Shown: positions 15,205 to 24,510, counted from the first letter of the stretch. The stretch: DNA of 64,000 nucleotides from Streptomyces sp. M41(2017) (GCF_002078175.1 NZ_MWFK01000001.1:4712001-4776000); one strand, 5' to 3'. Notes: generated by a model from the letters alone, not told the origin. Program-made: numbers and translations.

Positions 15205-17778
15205 GTGCCCGCGCACAGAAAAGCCGCCTCGGGGCAGCCGTCCACGGCTCTTCCGATCGGTCGGACACCATCTCCGCTGGACCGCTGGCCCTTTCGCCGG
15301 AAACTCAACGTCCTGGTGATCGTGCCGCTCGCGGTCATCTCCGCGATGATCGCCTATGTCGTGTACGGCGAGATCGACAAGGCCCGCTCGGCCGCCGACA
15401 CCGCCCAGCTCGTCCGGGACAGCGCCCAGGTGACCAAACTCATCGACGCCGTGCAGACGGAGCACCGCCAGGCACTCCTCGTCTCCCTGCGCCACGAGGC
15501 GGGCGGTTCCGGAAAGGGCGCGCAGGACACCGCCTCCTACCTCGACGCGCAGCAGGAGGTCGGCACCCGCATCGCGGCCGTCCGCACCGCCTACGGCGAC
15601 CGGCTGCCCGACGCCGAGGCCCAGGCGCTGAAGGAACTGGAGGGCCTGGACAGCCTCCGCACGACGGTCGAGCAGGGCCCGATCCCCGCCGACAACATCG
15701 ACCCCGCCTACGGATCGGTGATCGAGGGGCTCATCAACGGCCTCGGCCTCGGAACGGCGGGCGGCGAGTCCGGCTCGTCCTCGGCCAACCTGCTCGACGC
15801 CCTGCTGCGCGCCGACACCGCCCACGCCTCCTTCGAGACCAGCGTCTTCGCGGCCCGTACCCGCGACTCCAACGCGCTCATCGAGTTCACCGGTGCCGTC
15901 GGCGACTACGACCAGTACTCCTACCAGGCCGAACGGTTCACCCGGTTCGCGAGCCAGGACCAGAGCACCGCCCTCGCCGGGATCGAACGCAGCCCCTACC
16001 AGAGCGTCATCACCCAGCACTGGGCGGCTCTCCAGGTCGACCCCAGCGCCCTGGTCGCCGAGACCCCGTCCCAGCTGCGGACCGCGCTCGGTGACGCGCT
16101 GCGCGCCGACCCCACCTACGAACGGCAGGCCGGCAACCGCCTGAAGATCGTCCAGTCGCTCATCGGCGAGATCGCCGCGGACGCCCAGTCCGCGTCCAGC
16201 GAGGCCTGGTGGCGCGTGGCCTGGCTGGTCGCCGGCAACCTCCTCGCCTTCGCCGCGTGGCTGCTGTTCTCCGTGCTGGCCCGCCGCTCCGTGGTCCGCA
16301 CCGTACGGTCCCTCACCGCGGCCGCCCAGCACGTCGCCGGCGCCGCCCGGACGGAACTCGCCCGGGTGGCGGACGACGACGCCGACGACGCGAGCCCGCC
16401 GCGGCTGGAGGCCGTGCCCGTGCCGGTGCGCGACGAGATCGGCGAACTCGCCGAAGCCTTCAACCAGGTCCAGGTCACCGCGACCGCCCTGCTGGAACGC
16501 CAGGTCGTCAGCCGGCGCAACATCGCCGAGATGTTCGGCAACGTCGGCCGCCGCGTCAGCAACCTGACGGCTCGTCAACTCGCGCTGATCGACTCGGTGG
16601 AACGCGGGGAGACCGACCCCGAGGTGCTCGACCGCCTCTATCGCATCGACCACATCGCCGTCCGGCTCCAGCGCAACGCCGACAGCCTCATGCTCCTCGC
16701 CGGCATCAGCGAGACCGGCCTCACCACCGAACCGATGCGGCTCAGCAACATCGTCCGCGCCTCACTCGGCCAGATTGAGGGCTACCAGCGTGTCACCCCG
16801 CACGCCGAGGGCGATGTCACCGTCGTCCCCGACATCATCGGCGACCTGACCCTGATGCTCGCCGAACTCCTGGAGAACGCCGTCATGTTCTCCCCGGCGA
16901 GCAGCGGCGTCGAAGTCGTCCTGCGGCCCCGGCACGACGGGGGAGGCGCGCTCGTCGAGATCATCGACCACGGCCTCGGCATGAGCCCCGAGCGGCTGGA
17001 GCAGGAGAACGCCCGCCTGATCCGCCGCGAGCGCCTCGACCTCGCTCCGACCGAGGTCCTCGGCCTCTTCGTGGTCGGCGGTCTCTCCCGGCGCTGGGGC
17101 ATCGAGGTCGTCCTGTCCCGCACGCCGGGCGGCGGCGTCACCGCCACCGTCGCGGTCCCCGCGTCCCACCTGGTGTCCGGCGACCCCGGCAGGTCCGCCC
17201 CGCGCGCCCCGCGCATGATGCCGCCGGCCCGCCACCCCGGACCGGCCGAACCGCGTCCCGCGCAGGTCGAGTCGCCTCCGGGACCCGCGGGCCTGCCCCG
17301 ACGGGTGCCCGCCCGGCCCCGGGCCGCGGAGCCCGCCGGCCACGCCCGCCGCGCGGAACCCGCGACGGGCCCCGGCGCCGAGCAGGCCATGACTCACGGC
17401 GGCCTCCGGGCGGGCACCGGAGCCGACCCGGGCCGCGGCCCCACGGCGCCCGCCGCACCGGCACGGCCCGGCGAGGCCGGTCCGCTGCGCCGCCGGGTGC
17501 GCGGGGCGACCCTGTCGGCCACCACGGCCTCGACGCGGCTGCCCAAGACCCGGGAAGCCGTCACCCACCGCAGACCCCCCTCCTGGCAGCCCACGGACGC
17601 CGAGGCGGCCCGCTCCGAACTCGACGAGTTCGAGGAAGCCGTCCAGCGTGCCCAGCGCGAGAGCGAGACCGGGGAACACCCGGTCTGGGCGTTCCGCCCC
17701 GACGACGGACCCGGCGGACCCGCCGGCCCCGACACCCTGAACAGAAGACCCTCTTCCCCGGAAGGCATGAGCACGTGA
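15205..17778 (+). CDS. cvnA: Conservon sensor histidine-kinase-like protein CvnA
   Basis: The 857-residue protein starts at GTG 15205 behind AAGGAGG. A first membrane helix (about 35-55, LNVLVIVPLAVISAMIAYVV) is followed by an extracellular nitrate-sensor-like helical domain. A second helix (about 335-357) leads into a HAMP-like linker. The HATPase region has the N-box LLENAVMFSP (about 554) and G-box DHGLGMSP (about 590). No standard phospho-accepting His box is obvious. The last about 200 residues are Pro/Arg-rich and probably disordered. It heads a cvnABCD set; conservons work as membrane-linked G-protein-like switches that influence development and secondary metabolism in Streptomyces. 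Confidence 0.93.
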   Translation: MPAHRKAASGQPSTALPIGRTPSPLDRWPFRRKLNVLVIVPLAVISAMIAYVVYGEIDKARSAADTAQLVRDSAQVTKLIDAVQTEHRQALLVSLRHEAGGSGKGAQDTASYLDAQQEVGTRIAAVRTAYGDRLPDAEAQALKELEGLDSLRTTVEQGPIPADNIDPAYGSVIEGLINGLGLGTAGGESGSSSANLLDALLRADTAHASFETSVFAARTRDSNALIEFTGAVGDYDQYSYQAERFTRFASQDQSTALAGIERSPYQSVITQHWAALQVDPSALVAETPSQLRTALGDALRADPTYERQAGNRLKIVQSLIGEIAADAQSASSEAWWRVAWLVAGNLLAFAAWLLFSVLARRSVVRTVRSLTAAAQHVAGAARTELARVADDDADDASPPRLEAVPVPVRDEIGELAEAFNQVQVTATALLERQVVSRRNIAEMFGNVGRRVSNLTARQLALIDSVERGETDPEVLDRLYRIDHIAVRLQRNADSLMLLAGISETGLTTEPMRLSNIVRASLGQIEGYQRVTPHAEGDVTVVPDIIGDLTLMLAELLENAVMFSPASSGVEVVLRPRHDGGGALVEIIDHGLGMSPERLEQENARLIRRERLDLAPTEVLGLFVVGGLSRRWGIEVVLSRTPGGGVTATVAVPASHLVSGDPGRSAPRAPRMMPPARHPGPAEPRPAQVESPPGPAGLPRRVPARPRAAEPAGHARRAEPATGPGAEQAMTHGGLRAGTGADPGRGPTAPAAPARPGEAGPLRRRVRGATLSATTASTRLPKTREAVTHRRPPSWQPTDAEAARSELDEFEEAVQRAQRESETGEHPVWAFRPDDGPGGPAGPDTLNRRPSSPEGMST

Positions 17779-18254
17779 CCATGTGGACAGGCGGGCCGGA
17801 GTCCCGAACCGCGGAGCCCGATACGGACGTGAAGGCCGCGGCAGCCGACTTCAACTGGCTGCTCAACCGGTTCGCCACCGAGACGGCCGGGGTCGTCGAC
17901 GTCATCGGAGTCTCCTCCGACGGACTGCTCATAGCCGTCTCCCAACTGCGCGGCCAGGCCGACTCCGAGCGCCTCGCGGCGATCGTCTCCGGCATCACCA
18001 GCCTGGCCATGGGCGCTTCCGGGAACTACGGCCTCGGCGGCCTCAACAAGGTCATCATCGACCTGGAGGAAGGACACGTCCTGGTCTCCGCCCTCGGCGC
18101 CGGAGCGGTGCTCGGGGTGGTGGCGTCGAAGGAGGCGAAGCTCGGCAACATCGCCTACGAGATGACCCTGTTCGCCAACCGCGCGGGCGCCGTGCTGAGC
18201 CCGCAACTGGTCATGGAACTGAAGAACACCGTGGGCATCGCCCCGGCCGGATGA
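17775..18254 (+). CDS. cvnB: Roadblock/LC7 protein CvnB
   Basis: The 159-residue protein has the roadblock/LC7 fold: a helix with LLNRFATETAGVVDVIGVSSDG, then beta strands ending in KLGNIAYEMTLFANRAG. Such proteins bind Ras-like GTPases and in conservons connect CvnA to CvnD. The GTG start overlaps the cvnA stop (GTGA). ATG at 17781 is an alternative start two codons on. Confidence 0.93.
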   Translation: MTMWTGGPESRTAEPDTDVKAAAADFNWLLNRFATETAGVVDVIGVSSDGLLIAVSQLRGQADSERLAAIVSGITSLAMGASGNYGLGGLNKVIIDLEEGHVLVSALGAGAVLGVVASKEAKLGNIAYEMTLFANRAGAVLSPQLVMELKNTVGIAPAG

Positions 18255-18310
18255 GGTCCGAGACGTCGTCGCACGGCCGGTGACCGCAGTGGGTGAAGGG
18301 GGAGGACGTG

Positions 18311-18742
18311 ATGACGTCCGGCGAGCCACGGGCCGGCGGCGACGCCGAGTGGGGGGCCGAGCGCCCCGCCTCGGTGGTCCGGCCGTTCCTGCTCACCGCG
18401 GGACGGATCGCCGGCGGCGACAGCCTCGTCCCGCCGATCCCGATCGAGACGCAGGTCGTGGCCACCGAGGTGGGACTGGCCGCTCTCGACGCGTTCGTCT
18501 TCGACCAGCACCGCGACATCATCACGGTCTGCCGTGAGCCGCAGTCCCTCGCGGAGATCGCGGCGAAACTCCGGATGCACCTCAACGTGATCCGGGTCCT
18601 CGCCGACGATCTGCGTGCCGACGGCCAACTGGCCCTGTACCTGCCCCAGGCCCACTCCAACCGCGATGTCTCCGTATTGCGAAGGGTTATCGATGGTCTC
18701 CGAGCTGTCCCCGACTCCCGGGGAGCGATCCGTGAGGGCTGA
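18311..18742 (+). CDS. cvnC: DUF742 protein CvnC
   Basis: The 143-residue protein carries the DUF742 pattern: VRPFLLTAGR, PIPIETQV, then a winged-helix-like region (QSLAEIAAKLRMHLNVIRVLADDL). It is the third conservon component. GGGGGAGG precedes ATG 18311; GTG 18308 or 18293 would add a few residues. Its 3' end overlaps the cvnD coding region, so the genes are translationally coupled. Confidence 0.9.
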   Translation: MTSGEPRAGGDAEWGAERPASVVRPFLLTAGRIAGGDSLVPPIPIETQVVATEVGLAALDAFVFDQHRDIITVCREPQSLAEIAAKLRMHLNVIRVLADDLRADGQLALYLPQAHSNRDVSVLRRVIDGLRAVPDSRGAIREG

Positions 18743-19304
18743 CGACGAGCGGCCCCGGCCGCCGCTGCCGGTGAAGATGGTGATCGCGGGCGGCTTCGGC
18801 GTGGGCAAGACCACCACGGTGGGTGCCATCTCCGAGATCGAACCGCTCACCACCGAGGCGTCCATCACCTCGGTCGCCGCCGGTGTCGACGACCTCTCCC
18901 ACACACCGGAGAAGGTGACGACGACCGTCGCCATGGACTTCGGCTGCGTGACGCTCGACCCCACGCTCAAGCTCTACCTGTTCGGCACCCCCGGCCAGGA
19001 GCGCTTCGGCTTCATGTGGGACGACCTCGTCGAGGGAGCGCTCGGCGGGCTCGTCATCGTCGACACCCGGCGGCTCGACGACTGCTACGCCGCCGTCGAC
19101 TACTTCGAGCACCGCCAGATCCCCTTCGCGGTCGCCGTCAACGCCTTCGACGGCCGGCTCGAACACGATCTGGACGACGTCCGGTGGGCGCTCGACGTCG
19201 CCGACCACGTGCCGCTGACCGTGTTCGACGCCCGCGAACGCGGCTCCGTGCGCGACGCGTTGCTCGTCGTCCTCGAACACGCCCTCGCCACGGCACAACG
19301 CTGA
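18693..19304 (+). CDS. cvnD: Conservon small GTPase CvnD
   Basis: The 203-residue protein is a Ras-like ATP/GTP-binding protein of the conservon type. G1 is GGFGVGKTT (about residues 33-41), G3 is represented by LFGTPGQERF, and the base-specificity motif is VAVNAFDG in place of NKxD. ATG 18693 has GAAGGG upstream and overlaps cvnC by 50 bp. GTG 18732, behind GGGGAG, is an equally possible start giving 190 residues. It is the last gene of the cvn set. No cytochrome P450 gene follows, unlike some conservons. Confidence 0.92.
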   Translation: MVSELSPTPGERSVRADDERPRPPLPVKMVIAGGFGVGKTTTVGAISEIEPLTTEASITSVAAGVDDLSHTPEKVTTTVAMDFGCVTLDPTLKLYLFGTPGQERFGFMWDDLVEGALGGLVIVDTRRLDDCYAAVDYFEHRQIPFAVAVNAFDGRLEHDLDDVRWALDVADHVPLTVFDARERGSVRDALLVVLEHALATAQR

Positions 19305-19318
19305 CGCGGACGCTCGCC

Positions 19319-19364
19319 ACGACGGAGGCGGGGAGGGCCCGAGGGCCCTCCCCGCCTCCGTCGT
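19319..19364. terminator. Bidirectional terminator, perfect 22-bp stem
   Basis: Bases 19319-19340 are the exact reverse complement of 19343-19364, so the drawn stem closes on 2 nt and in practice would open a few pairs. It separates the conservon from the convergent ABC permease gene and can serve both. Confidence 0.88.
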
Positions 19365-19374
19365 ACCGACCGCC

Positions 19375-20049
19375 TCAGGCGGACCGGCGCCTGCGCACTC
19401 CGGGAGAGACGGCCACCCGTCCCACGGCCCAGAACAGCATGAGGACGAGCAGCGCGAGGACGGCCGTGAGGGCGGCTCCGCCGACGACCTTCTCGTAGTC
19501 CCGCTGGTACAGCCCGTCCAGGATGTAGCGGCCGACCCCGCCGAGGGACACGTACGCCGCGATCGTCGCCGTCGACACGATCTGGATCGTCGCCGAGCGC
19601 AGCCCGCTGAGGATCAGGGGCAGGGCCGCCGGGATCTCGACCTGGAACAGGATCTTCGACTCCTGCATGCCCATGCCGCGGGCGGCGTCCACCGGGGAGG
19701 GGTCGACGGTGCGGACCGCCTCGTAGGTGGTGATGAGGATCGGCGGGATCGCCAGCACCACGAGCGGGATCATCACCGGCACGATCCCGAGTCCCAGCCA
19801 CACGAACATCAGCACCAGGAGACCGAAGGTCGGCAGGGCGCGGGCGCCGGCGGAAAGGAACGCGAGCGCGTTGCCGCCGCGCGCGGTGTGCCCGGTGACC
19901 AGACCGACCGGCAGCCCGATGGCCGCCGCGATCGCGAGGGCGCCCGCCGTGTACTGCAGGTGCTCCCACACCCGCTGCGGAATCCCGTCGTAGCCGTGCC
20001 AGTGGGCGCCGTCGCTGAAGAACGACTGCATGAAGGTGAACACGTTCAC
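19375..20049 (-). CDS. Osmoprotectant ABC permease 1
   Basis: The 224-residue protein has five to six membrane helices. The BPD-transporter EAA-like loop reads AARGMGMQESKILFQVEIPAALPLI, which docks on the ATPase. GTG 20049 overlaps the stop of the upstream permease (GTGA). The best relatives by motif are OpuCB/OpuCD-type permeases for glycine betaine, choline or carnitine. It is last in the ATPase-permease-permease operon, where the binding protein usually follows; here the conservon follows instead. Confidence 0.9.
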   Translation of the reverse strand: MNVFTFMQSFFSDGAHWHGYDGIPQRVWEHLQYTAGALAIAAAIGLPVGLVTGHTARGGNALAFLSAGARALPTFGLLVLMFVWLGLGIVPVMIPLVVLAIPPILITTYEAVRTVDPSPVDAARGMGMQESKILFQVEIPAALPLILSGLRSATIQIVSTATIAAYVSLGGVGRYILDGLYQRDYEKVVGGAALTAVLALLVLMLFWAVGRVAVSPGVRRRRSA

Positions 20050-20756
20050 GACACGGCCTCCGGGGTGCGGACCGCCGGGTCCTCGAGCGTGGCCGCGGGA
20101 CGCCGCGCGGCGCGGCCGGACGGGGGCTCCCACGGGGTGAGGAGCCGTCGCAGCAGGACCAGCAGCGCGTCGACCACGATCGCCAGCACGGCGGTGGTGA
20201 CCACGGAGGTCACCGCGAGCCGCGGCCGGTGGTAGAGCATCGCGGTGGTCAGCAGGTTGCCGAGGGCGCCCTGGTTGCCGATCAGCGACCCGACGCTCAC
20301 CAGGCTGATGCTGGAGGCCGTGGCCACCCGCAGTCCCGCCATGATCGCGGGGACGGCGATGGGCAGTTGGACCTGGAAGTAGCGGCGCACGGGTCCGATG
20401 CCCATGGCGGCGGCGGCCGCGTTGGTCTCCTCGGGGACCGAGCGGATCCCGTCGACCACCGCGGGCACCAGGACCACCAGGCTGTACAGGCACAGCGGGA
20501 TCATCACGGTCAGCTGGGTCAGCCCGGTGGAGTCGATGAGGACCACGAAGAACGCGATCGACGGGATCGCGTACAGCACCGTCGAGGTCCACAGCACCGG
20601 TGGGTACAGCCAGTCGTAGTGGACGCACAGCAGGCCGATCGGCAGGGCCAGCAGCAGACCGACGAGGACCGGGACCAGGGCCTCCTGCATGTGGATGCCG
20701 ATCAGGCCCAGGTAGCTGTGCTGGAGGTCGCTCGGTATGTCGAAGAAGCCGTTCAT
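20046..20756 (-). CDS. Osmoprotectant ABC permease 2
   Basis: The 236-residue protein has about six membrane helices and the coupling loop AAAAAMGIGPVRRYFQVQLPIAVPAIMAGL. ATG 20756 overlaps the ATPase stop by 1 bp (TGATG); GTG 20759 is possible. It forms the heteromeric channel with the downstream permease. The C-terminal 35 residues form a polar tail with little conservation expected. Confidence 0.9.
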   Translation of the reverse strand: MNGFFDIPSDLQHSYLGLIGIHMQEALVPVLVGLLLALPIGLLCVHYDWLYPPVLWTSTVLYAIPSIAFFVVLIDSTGLTQLTVMIPLCLYSLVVLVPAVVDGIRSVPEETNAAAAAMGIGPVRRYFQVQLPIAVPAIMAGLRVATASSISLVSVGSLIGNQGALGNLLTTAMLYHRPRLAVTSVVTTAVLAIVVDALLVLLRRLLTPWEPPSGRAARRPAATLEDPAVRTPEAVS

Positions 20757-21943
20757 CACAGGGCCTTCGCCGGGGCGGCGTCGGGTGCGGCGTCCGTGGA
20801 CGTGCGCTGTCGGGCCGCGCGGATCGCCGCGGCGATCGTCTCCTGTCCGGCGACACCGAGGACCCGGCCCGAGGCGTCGACGCCCACGGCCCGCCCGGTC
20901 GGCGCCAGCACGGCCCGGTCGAGCGCGACGCGCAGCGAGTCCCGGCCCACCTCGAAGGACTGCCCGTGGGGTTCGAGCGTCTCCACCTCGCCGTTCCAGG
21001 CGGGCGGCGCCCAGCCGAGCGGCTTGCCGTCCGCGTCGGTCACCAGCACCGGCTCCTGCGCCGCACCGCGCCCGGCGGCCTCCTGGGCCTCGGGACCGAC
21101 GGGCACGACCCGGGAGCGGTCGAGTTCGAGGTCGCGGGTGGACAGGAACGACAGCCCGCGGATGCCCCGGTCCGCGCCGAGGAACTGCTCGACGAACGGG
21201 TCGGCGGGCGCCGACAGGATCTCGTCGGGCGCGGCGAACTGGGCGAGTTTGCCGCCGGTGCGCAGCACCGCGATGCGGTCGCCGATCGTGATCGCCTCGT
21301 CCATGTCGTGCGTCACGAAGACGATGGCCTTGCCCAGTTCGCCCTGGATGCGGAGCAACTCCTCCTGCAGACCCCGCCGGACGACCGGGTCGACCGCGGA
21401 GAACGGCTCGTCCATGAGCAGGATGGGCGGGTCCGCGGCGAGCGCGCGGGCGACGCCGACGCGCTGCTGCTGACCGCCGGAGAGCTGGTACGGGTAGCGG
21501 CGGGCCATCCCCGGGTCGAGGCCGACCCGTTCCATGAGCTCCGCCGCGCGGTCCCGGGCGCGCTGCTTGGACCAGCCGAGCAGCCGCGGCACGGTGGCGA
21601 TGTTGTCGAGGATCGTCCGGTGCTGGAACAGACCGGCGTTCTGGATGACATAACCCATCGAGCGGCGCAGCGCGTTGACCGGCTGCCGCGTGATGTCCTC
21701 GCCGTCGACCCGGATCGTGCCGCTGCTCGGCTCGACCATGCGGTTGATCATGCGGAGCGTGGTCGTCTTGCCACAGCCCGAGGGTCCGACGAGGACGGTG
21801 ATGGAGTGGTTCGGTATCTGGAGGGACAGGCGATCGACGGCCACCGTGCCGTCTGCATATCGCTTGCTGACATCTTCGATGGCTATCAAGCGTCGAAACC
21901 CTTCGGGGACGGCATCGATCGCGCGTGGCGCGATCACGTGCAC
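20756..21943 (-). CDS. Osmoprotectant ABC ATPase with C-terminal CBS region
   Basis: The 395-residue protein (if started at GTG 21943) has Walker A GPSGCGKTT (about 53-61), the signature LSGGQQQR, Walker B ILLMDEPF and the switch His in VTHDMDEA. A C-terminal region of about 130 residues resembles the CBS domains that sense ionic strength in OpuA-type ATPases. The start is uncertain. TTG 21889 has a GAAGGG site 9 nt upstream and begins at IAIEDVSKRY. GTG 21943 has no such site but lies just downstream of a TAGACT -10 (21959-21954), as for a leaderless message. Confidence 0.9.
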   Translation of the reverse strand: MHVIAPRAIDAVPEGFRRLIAIEDVSKRYADGTVAVDRLSLQIPNHSITVLVGPSGCGKTTTLRMINRMVEPSSGTIRVDGEDITRQPVNALRRSMGYVIQNAGLFQHRTILDNIATVPRLLGWSKQRARDRAAELMERVGLDPGMARRYPYQLSGGQQQRVGVARALAADPPILLMDEPFSAVDPVVRRGLQEELLRIQGELGKAIVFVTHDMDEAITIGDRIAVLRTGGKLAQFAAPDEILSAPADPFVEQFLGADRGIRGLSFLSTRDLELDRSRVVPVGPEAQEAAGRGAAQEPVLVTDADGKPLGWAPPAWNGEVETLEPHGQSFEVGRDSLRVALDRAVLAPTGRAVGVDASGRVLGVAGQETIAAAIRAARQRTSTDAAPDAAPAKAL

Positions 21944-22051
21944 AAGGGGTCGTAGTCTAGCCAGTTGCTGTCTGATCTCGGCCGGGGCAGGTCCTGACGT
22001 GCGCGAGTGTGCCCGGTTTCGGTGGAGTCGTGCCGGGAGCGGTGCGGGTGG

Positions 22052-22933
22052 TCACGTCGCCCGGGTCCGCGGGGGCCGGTGCCCGTCGGCGCCCAGCCGT
22101 TCGGCCCGCCGGACGCGCAGATGGAGCGCGGCCCAGGTGCGGAAGGGCCGCCAGTTCTCCGCGATGTCCGCCGGATCGCGCCCGGGCCCGTACTGGTCCT
22201 CGATCTCCGCGGCCAGCCGCCGCTCCTGCGTGGGCAGCACGTCCGGGTGTCCCGCGCCCCGGACGACGACGAGTTCGGCGGCGAAGACGCCGAGCCCCTT
22301 GACCCGCCGGACCCGGCGCATGGCCTCCTCCGGCTCCAGGGACCGCAGTTCGGCCCCGTCCAGTTCCCCGTCCAGCGCGGCGGCGGCGACGGCGTGCAGG
22401 TACTCGGTCTTGCGCCAGGGCAGTTCGACGTCCAGCCGGAGCAGCCGCTCGGGCGAAGGGAACGCCCCGCCGTCGCCGAGCCGCGCGACGATGCCGGCCC
22501 GGGTGCCCCGGGCCGTCGTCCTCCCGGTGCGCTGGGTCAGCACCGCCCACGCGGCCGCCTCGTAGGGGGAGTGGAAGCCGCAGGGGCGAAGTCCGGGCCT
22601 GCTCGCCCGGATACGGCCGATCACCGGGTCCCGGTCGCCGACGGCGGGCCAGCCGCGGGCGTCGACGTCCAGGGAGAGGAAGCGGGCCACCTGGTCGGCC
22701 GCAGCGTCCAGGTCGCCGTCCCCGGTGACCACGATCCGTGCGGCGGACCCGACCTGCGTGACCTCCGCGGTGACGTGCCGCCAGTCGGCGTCCGCGGTGA
22801 ACGCCGTCCGCAGCGTCCCTTCCGTGCCCGCCGCCCCGGCCGGCGGCACCGGCGCCATCTCCTCCCAGAACTCCCGGCTGCTCTCCAGGGACCAGGGACC
22901 CCTCACCTCGTACCCGACCTCGTGCCGCGCCAT
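22052..22933 (-). CDS. DNA-3-methyladenine glycosylase II (AlkA)-like protein
   Basis: The 293-residue protein has an AlkA-like N-terminal domain and an HhH-GPD domain. The helix-hairpin-helix reads VKGLGVFAAELVVVRGAG (about 210-227). Family members excise alkylated bases. In AlkA the catalytic Asp follows this hairpin in a VFLPDD segment. Here the equivalent stretch is VLPTQE, so the Asp is not where expected. ATG 22933 opens the conserved-looking MARHEVGYEVRGPWSL start; an in-frame start at 23098 runs into the lectin gene's promoter. It is monocistronic. The protein could be a repair enzyme of a divergent subgroup or a lesion binder. Confidence 0.75.
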   Translation of the reverse strand: MARHEVGYEVRGPWSLESSREFWEEMAPVPPAGAAGTEGTLRTAFTADADWRHVTAEVTQVGSAARIVVTGDGDLDAAADQVARFLSLDVDARGWPAVGDRDPVIGRIRASRPGLRPCGFHSPYEAAAWAVLTQRTGRTTARGTRAGIVARLGDGGAFPSPERLLRLDVELPWRKTEYLHAVAAAALDGELDGAELRSLEPEEAMRRVRRVKGLGVFAAELVVVRGAGHPDVLPTQERRLAAEIEDQYGPGRDPADIAENWRPFRTWAALHLRVRRAERLGADGHRPPRTRAT

Positions 22934-23193
22934 GTCCGACCTCCCGCTGGGGACACGCTCACCGTGTCGACGCGCACCACTGTGACGGCGATACCTGACA
23001 CATGCCGTCAACCAATCCGCGCGGGGCGTCGCACCGGTCGCGGCGGACCGCGCGCACCGTCTTGGCCCGTCGGGGTGAACCATGCCCGGCCCCCGCACCG
23101 GGTTCGTACGAATATCGGGCCGGGGTGCCGACCATGATCGCGTGCGGGGCCTCCCGGCCGCCGCTCCCCGTACTCACGCCCCGAGGTGGAGAC

Positions 23194-24498
23194 ATGCTCA
23201 GCCCGCGCGCTCGGCGGACCACGACCCGGCTTCTCGCCCTGGTGACGGGCTGCCTGCTGCTCGGTGCCGCCGGTGCGGTGTCCGCACCGGCGGCGGAGCC
23301 GGGCCGGGTCACCGTCCCGGCCCCCGGAGCCGGCGGGTGGACCCGCAACGGATCCGCCCGGCTGTCCGGCGCCGACCTCCAGCTCACCCGGACCACGGCA
23401 CACCAGGCGGGGTCGGCGGTGTTCCAGGTCCCGGTGGTCACCGACGGCCTCAAGGCCGCGTTCTCGACCGTCATCGGCGGCGGCAGCGGTGGCGACGGCC
23501 TCACCTTCGGTCTGCTCGACCCGTCGCGGGCCACCCCCACGGCCCTCGGCGCGGACGGCGGCGGTCTCGGCTGGGCGGGGAAGCCCGGCGTGGCGATCAC
23601 CTTCGACACCCACCGCAACACCGGCGACCCGTCGGCCAACTTCATCGGCGTCACGGCCGCCACGGGCGACAGCTCCCGCACCCTCGCGACGACATCCGCC
23701 AGGGTGCCGGACCTCCGCTCGGGCCCGCACGCCGTCGCGATCGCCGTCTCCGGGAAGACCCTCTCCGTCTGGATGGACGGCGCCCGGCTGCTGACCGCCA
23801 CCGTCCCGGCACTGCCCGCGACGGCGCTGCCCGTCTTCACCGGCGCCAACGGCGGGAAGACCGACAACCACGCCGTCCGCGACACGGTCATCACGGCGAC
23901 CTCCTACGCGGTGGCGCCGCCCGGGCCGAACGGCTGGACCCGCAACGGTTCCGCCGCGCAGTCCGGCGGCGACCTCGTGCTCACCGACGCGGTGCGCGAC
24001 GCCAGGGGATCCGCCGTCCAGGCGGCCGCCGTGCCGTCGGCGCGGCTGCGGGCCCGCTTCACCGCTCGGCTCGGCGGCGGCAGCGGCGCGGACGGTCTCG
24101 CCCTGCTCCTCCTCGACGCGGCGAAGGCGACGCCGACGGCCCTGGGCGGGGGCGGCGGGGGACTCGGCTCCGCGGGTCTGCCGGGAGTCGCCGTCGCCCT
24201 CGACACCCATCGCAACACCGGGGAGCCGGCGGCCGGATTCGCCGGGGTGGCCGTCGGCGGAACGGGGTCCCCGCTGCGGTACGCCGCCACCTCGGCCGCC
24301 CTGCCCGGCCTGCGGACCGGTACCCATGCCGTGGACGTGTCCGTGACCGGGGCGGGGCATCTGCGGGTCGCCGTGGACGGCACACGGGTCGTCGACGCGG
24401 AGATCACCCTCCCGCGGAACGTGCTGGTCGGTTTCGCCGCGGCCACCGGAGGCCGCACGGACCGGCACACCGTGCGCGACGCGGTGATCACCTACTGA
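23194..24498 (+). CDS. Secreted protein with two tandem L-type-lectin-like domains
   Basis: The 434-residue protein has a Sec signal peptide (RRTTTRLLALVTGCLLLGAAGAVSA, cleaved near 37). Two homologous domains of about 190 residues follow. Each opens with GWTRNGSA, has a glycine run GGGSGxDGL, a L(D)P/AxxATPTALG stretch, the metal/sugar-site-like DTHRNTG and ends with DRHTVRDxVIT-type strands. These features match legume-lectin-like (L-type) beta-sandwiches that bind carbohydrates or glycans outside the cell. ATG 23194 has GAGGTGGAG upstream. No catalytic domain is present. Confidence 0.8.
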   Translation: MLSPRARRTTTRLLALVTGCLLLGAAGAVSAPAAEPGRVTVPAPGAGGWTRNGSARLSGADLQLTRTTAHQAGSAVFQVPVVTDGLKAAFSTVIGGGSGGDGLTFGLLDPSRATPTALGADGGGLGWAGKPGVAITFDTHRNTGDPSANFIGVTAATGDSSRTLATTSARVPDLRSGPHAVAIAVSGKTLSVWMDGARLLTATVPALPATALPVFTGANGGKTDNHAVRDTVITATSYAVAPPGPNGWTRNGSAAQSGGDLVLTDAVRDARGSAVQAAAVPSARLRARFTARLGGGSGADGLALLLLDAAKATPTALGGGGGGLGSAGLPGVAVALDTHRNTGEPAAGFAGVAVGGTGSPLRYAATSAALPGLRTGTHAVDVSVTGAGHLRVAVDGTRVVDAEITLPRNVLVGFAAATGGRTDRHTVRDAVITY

Positions 24499-24510
24499 AC
24501 CCGCCCGGCC

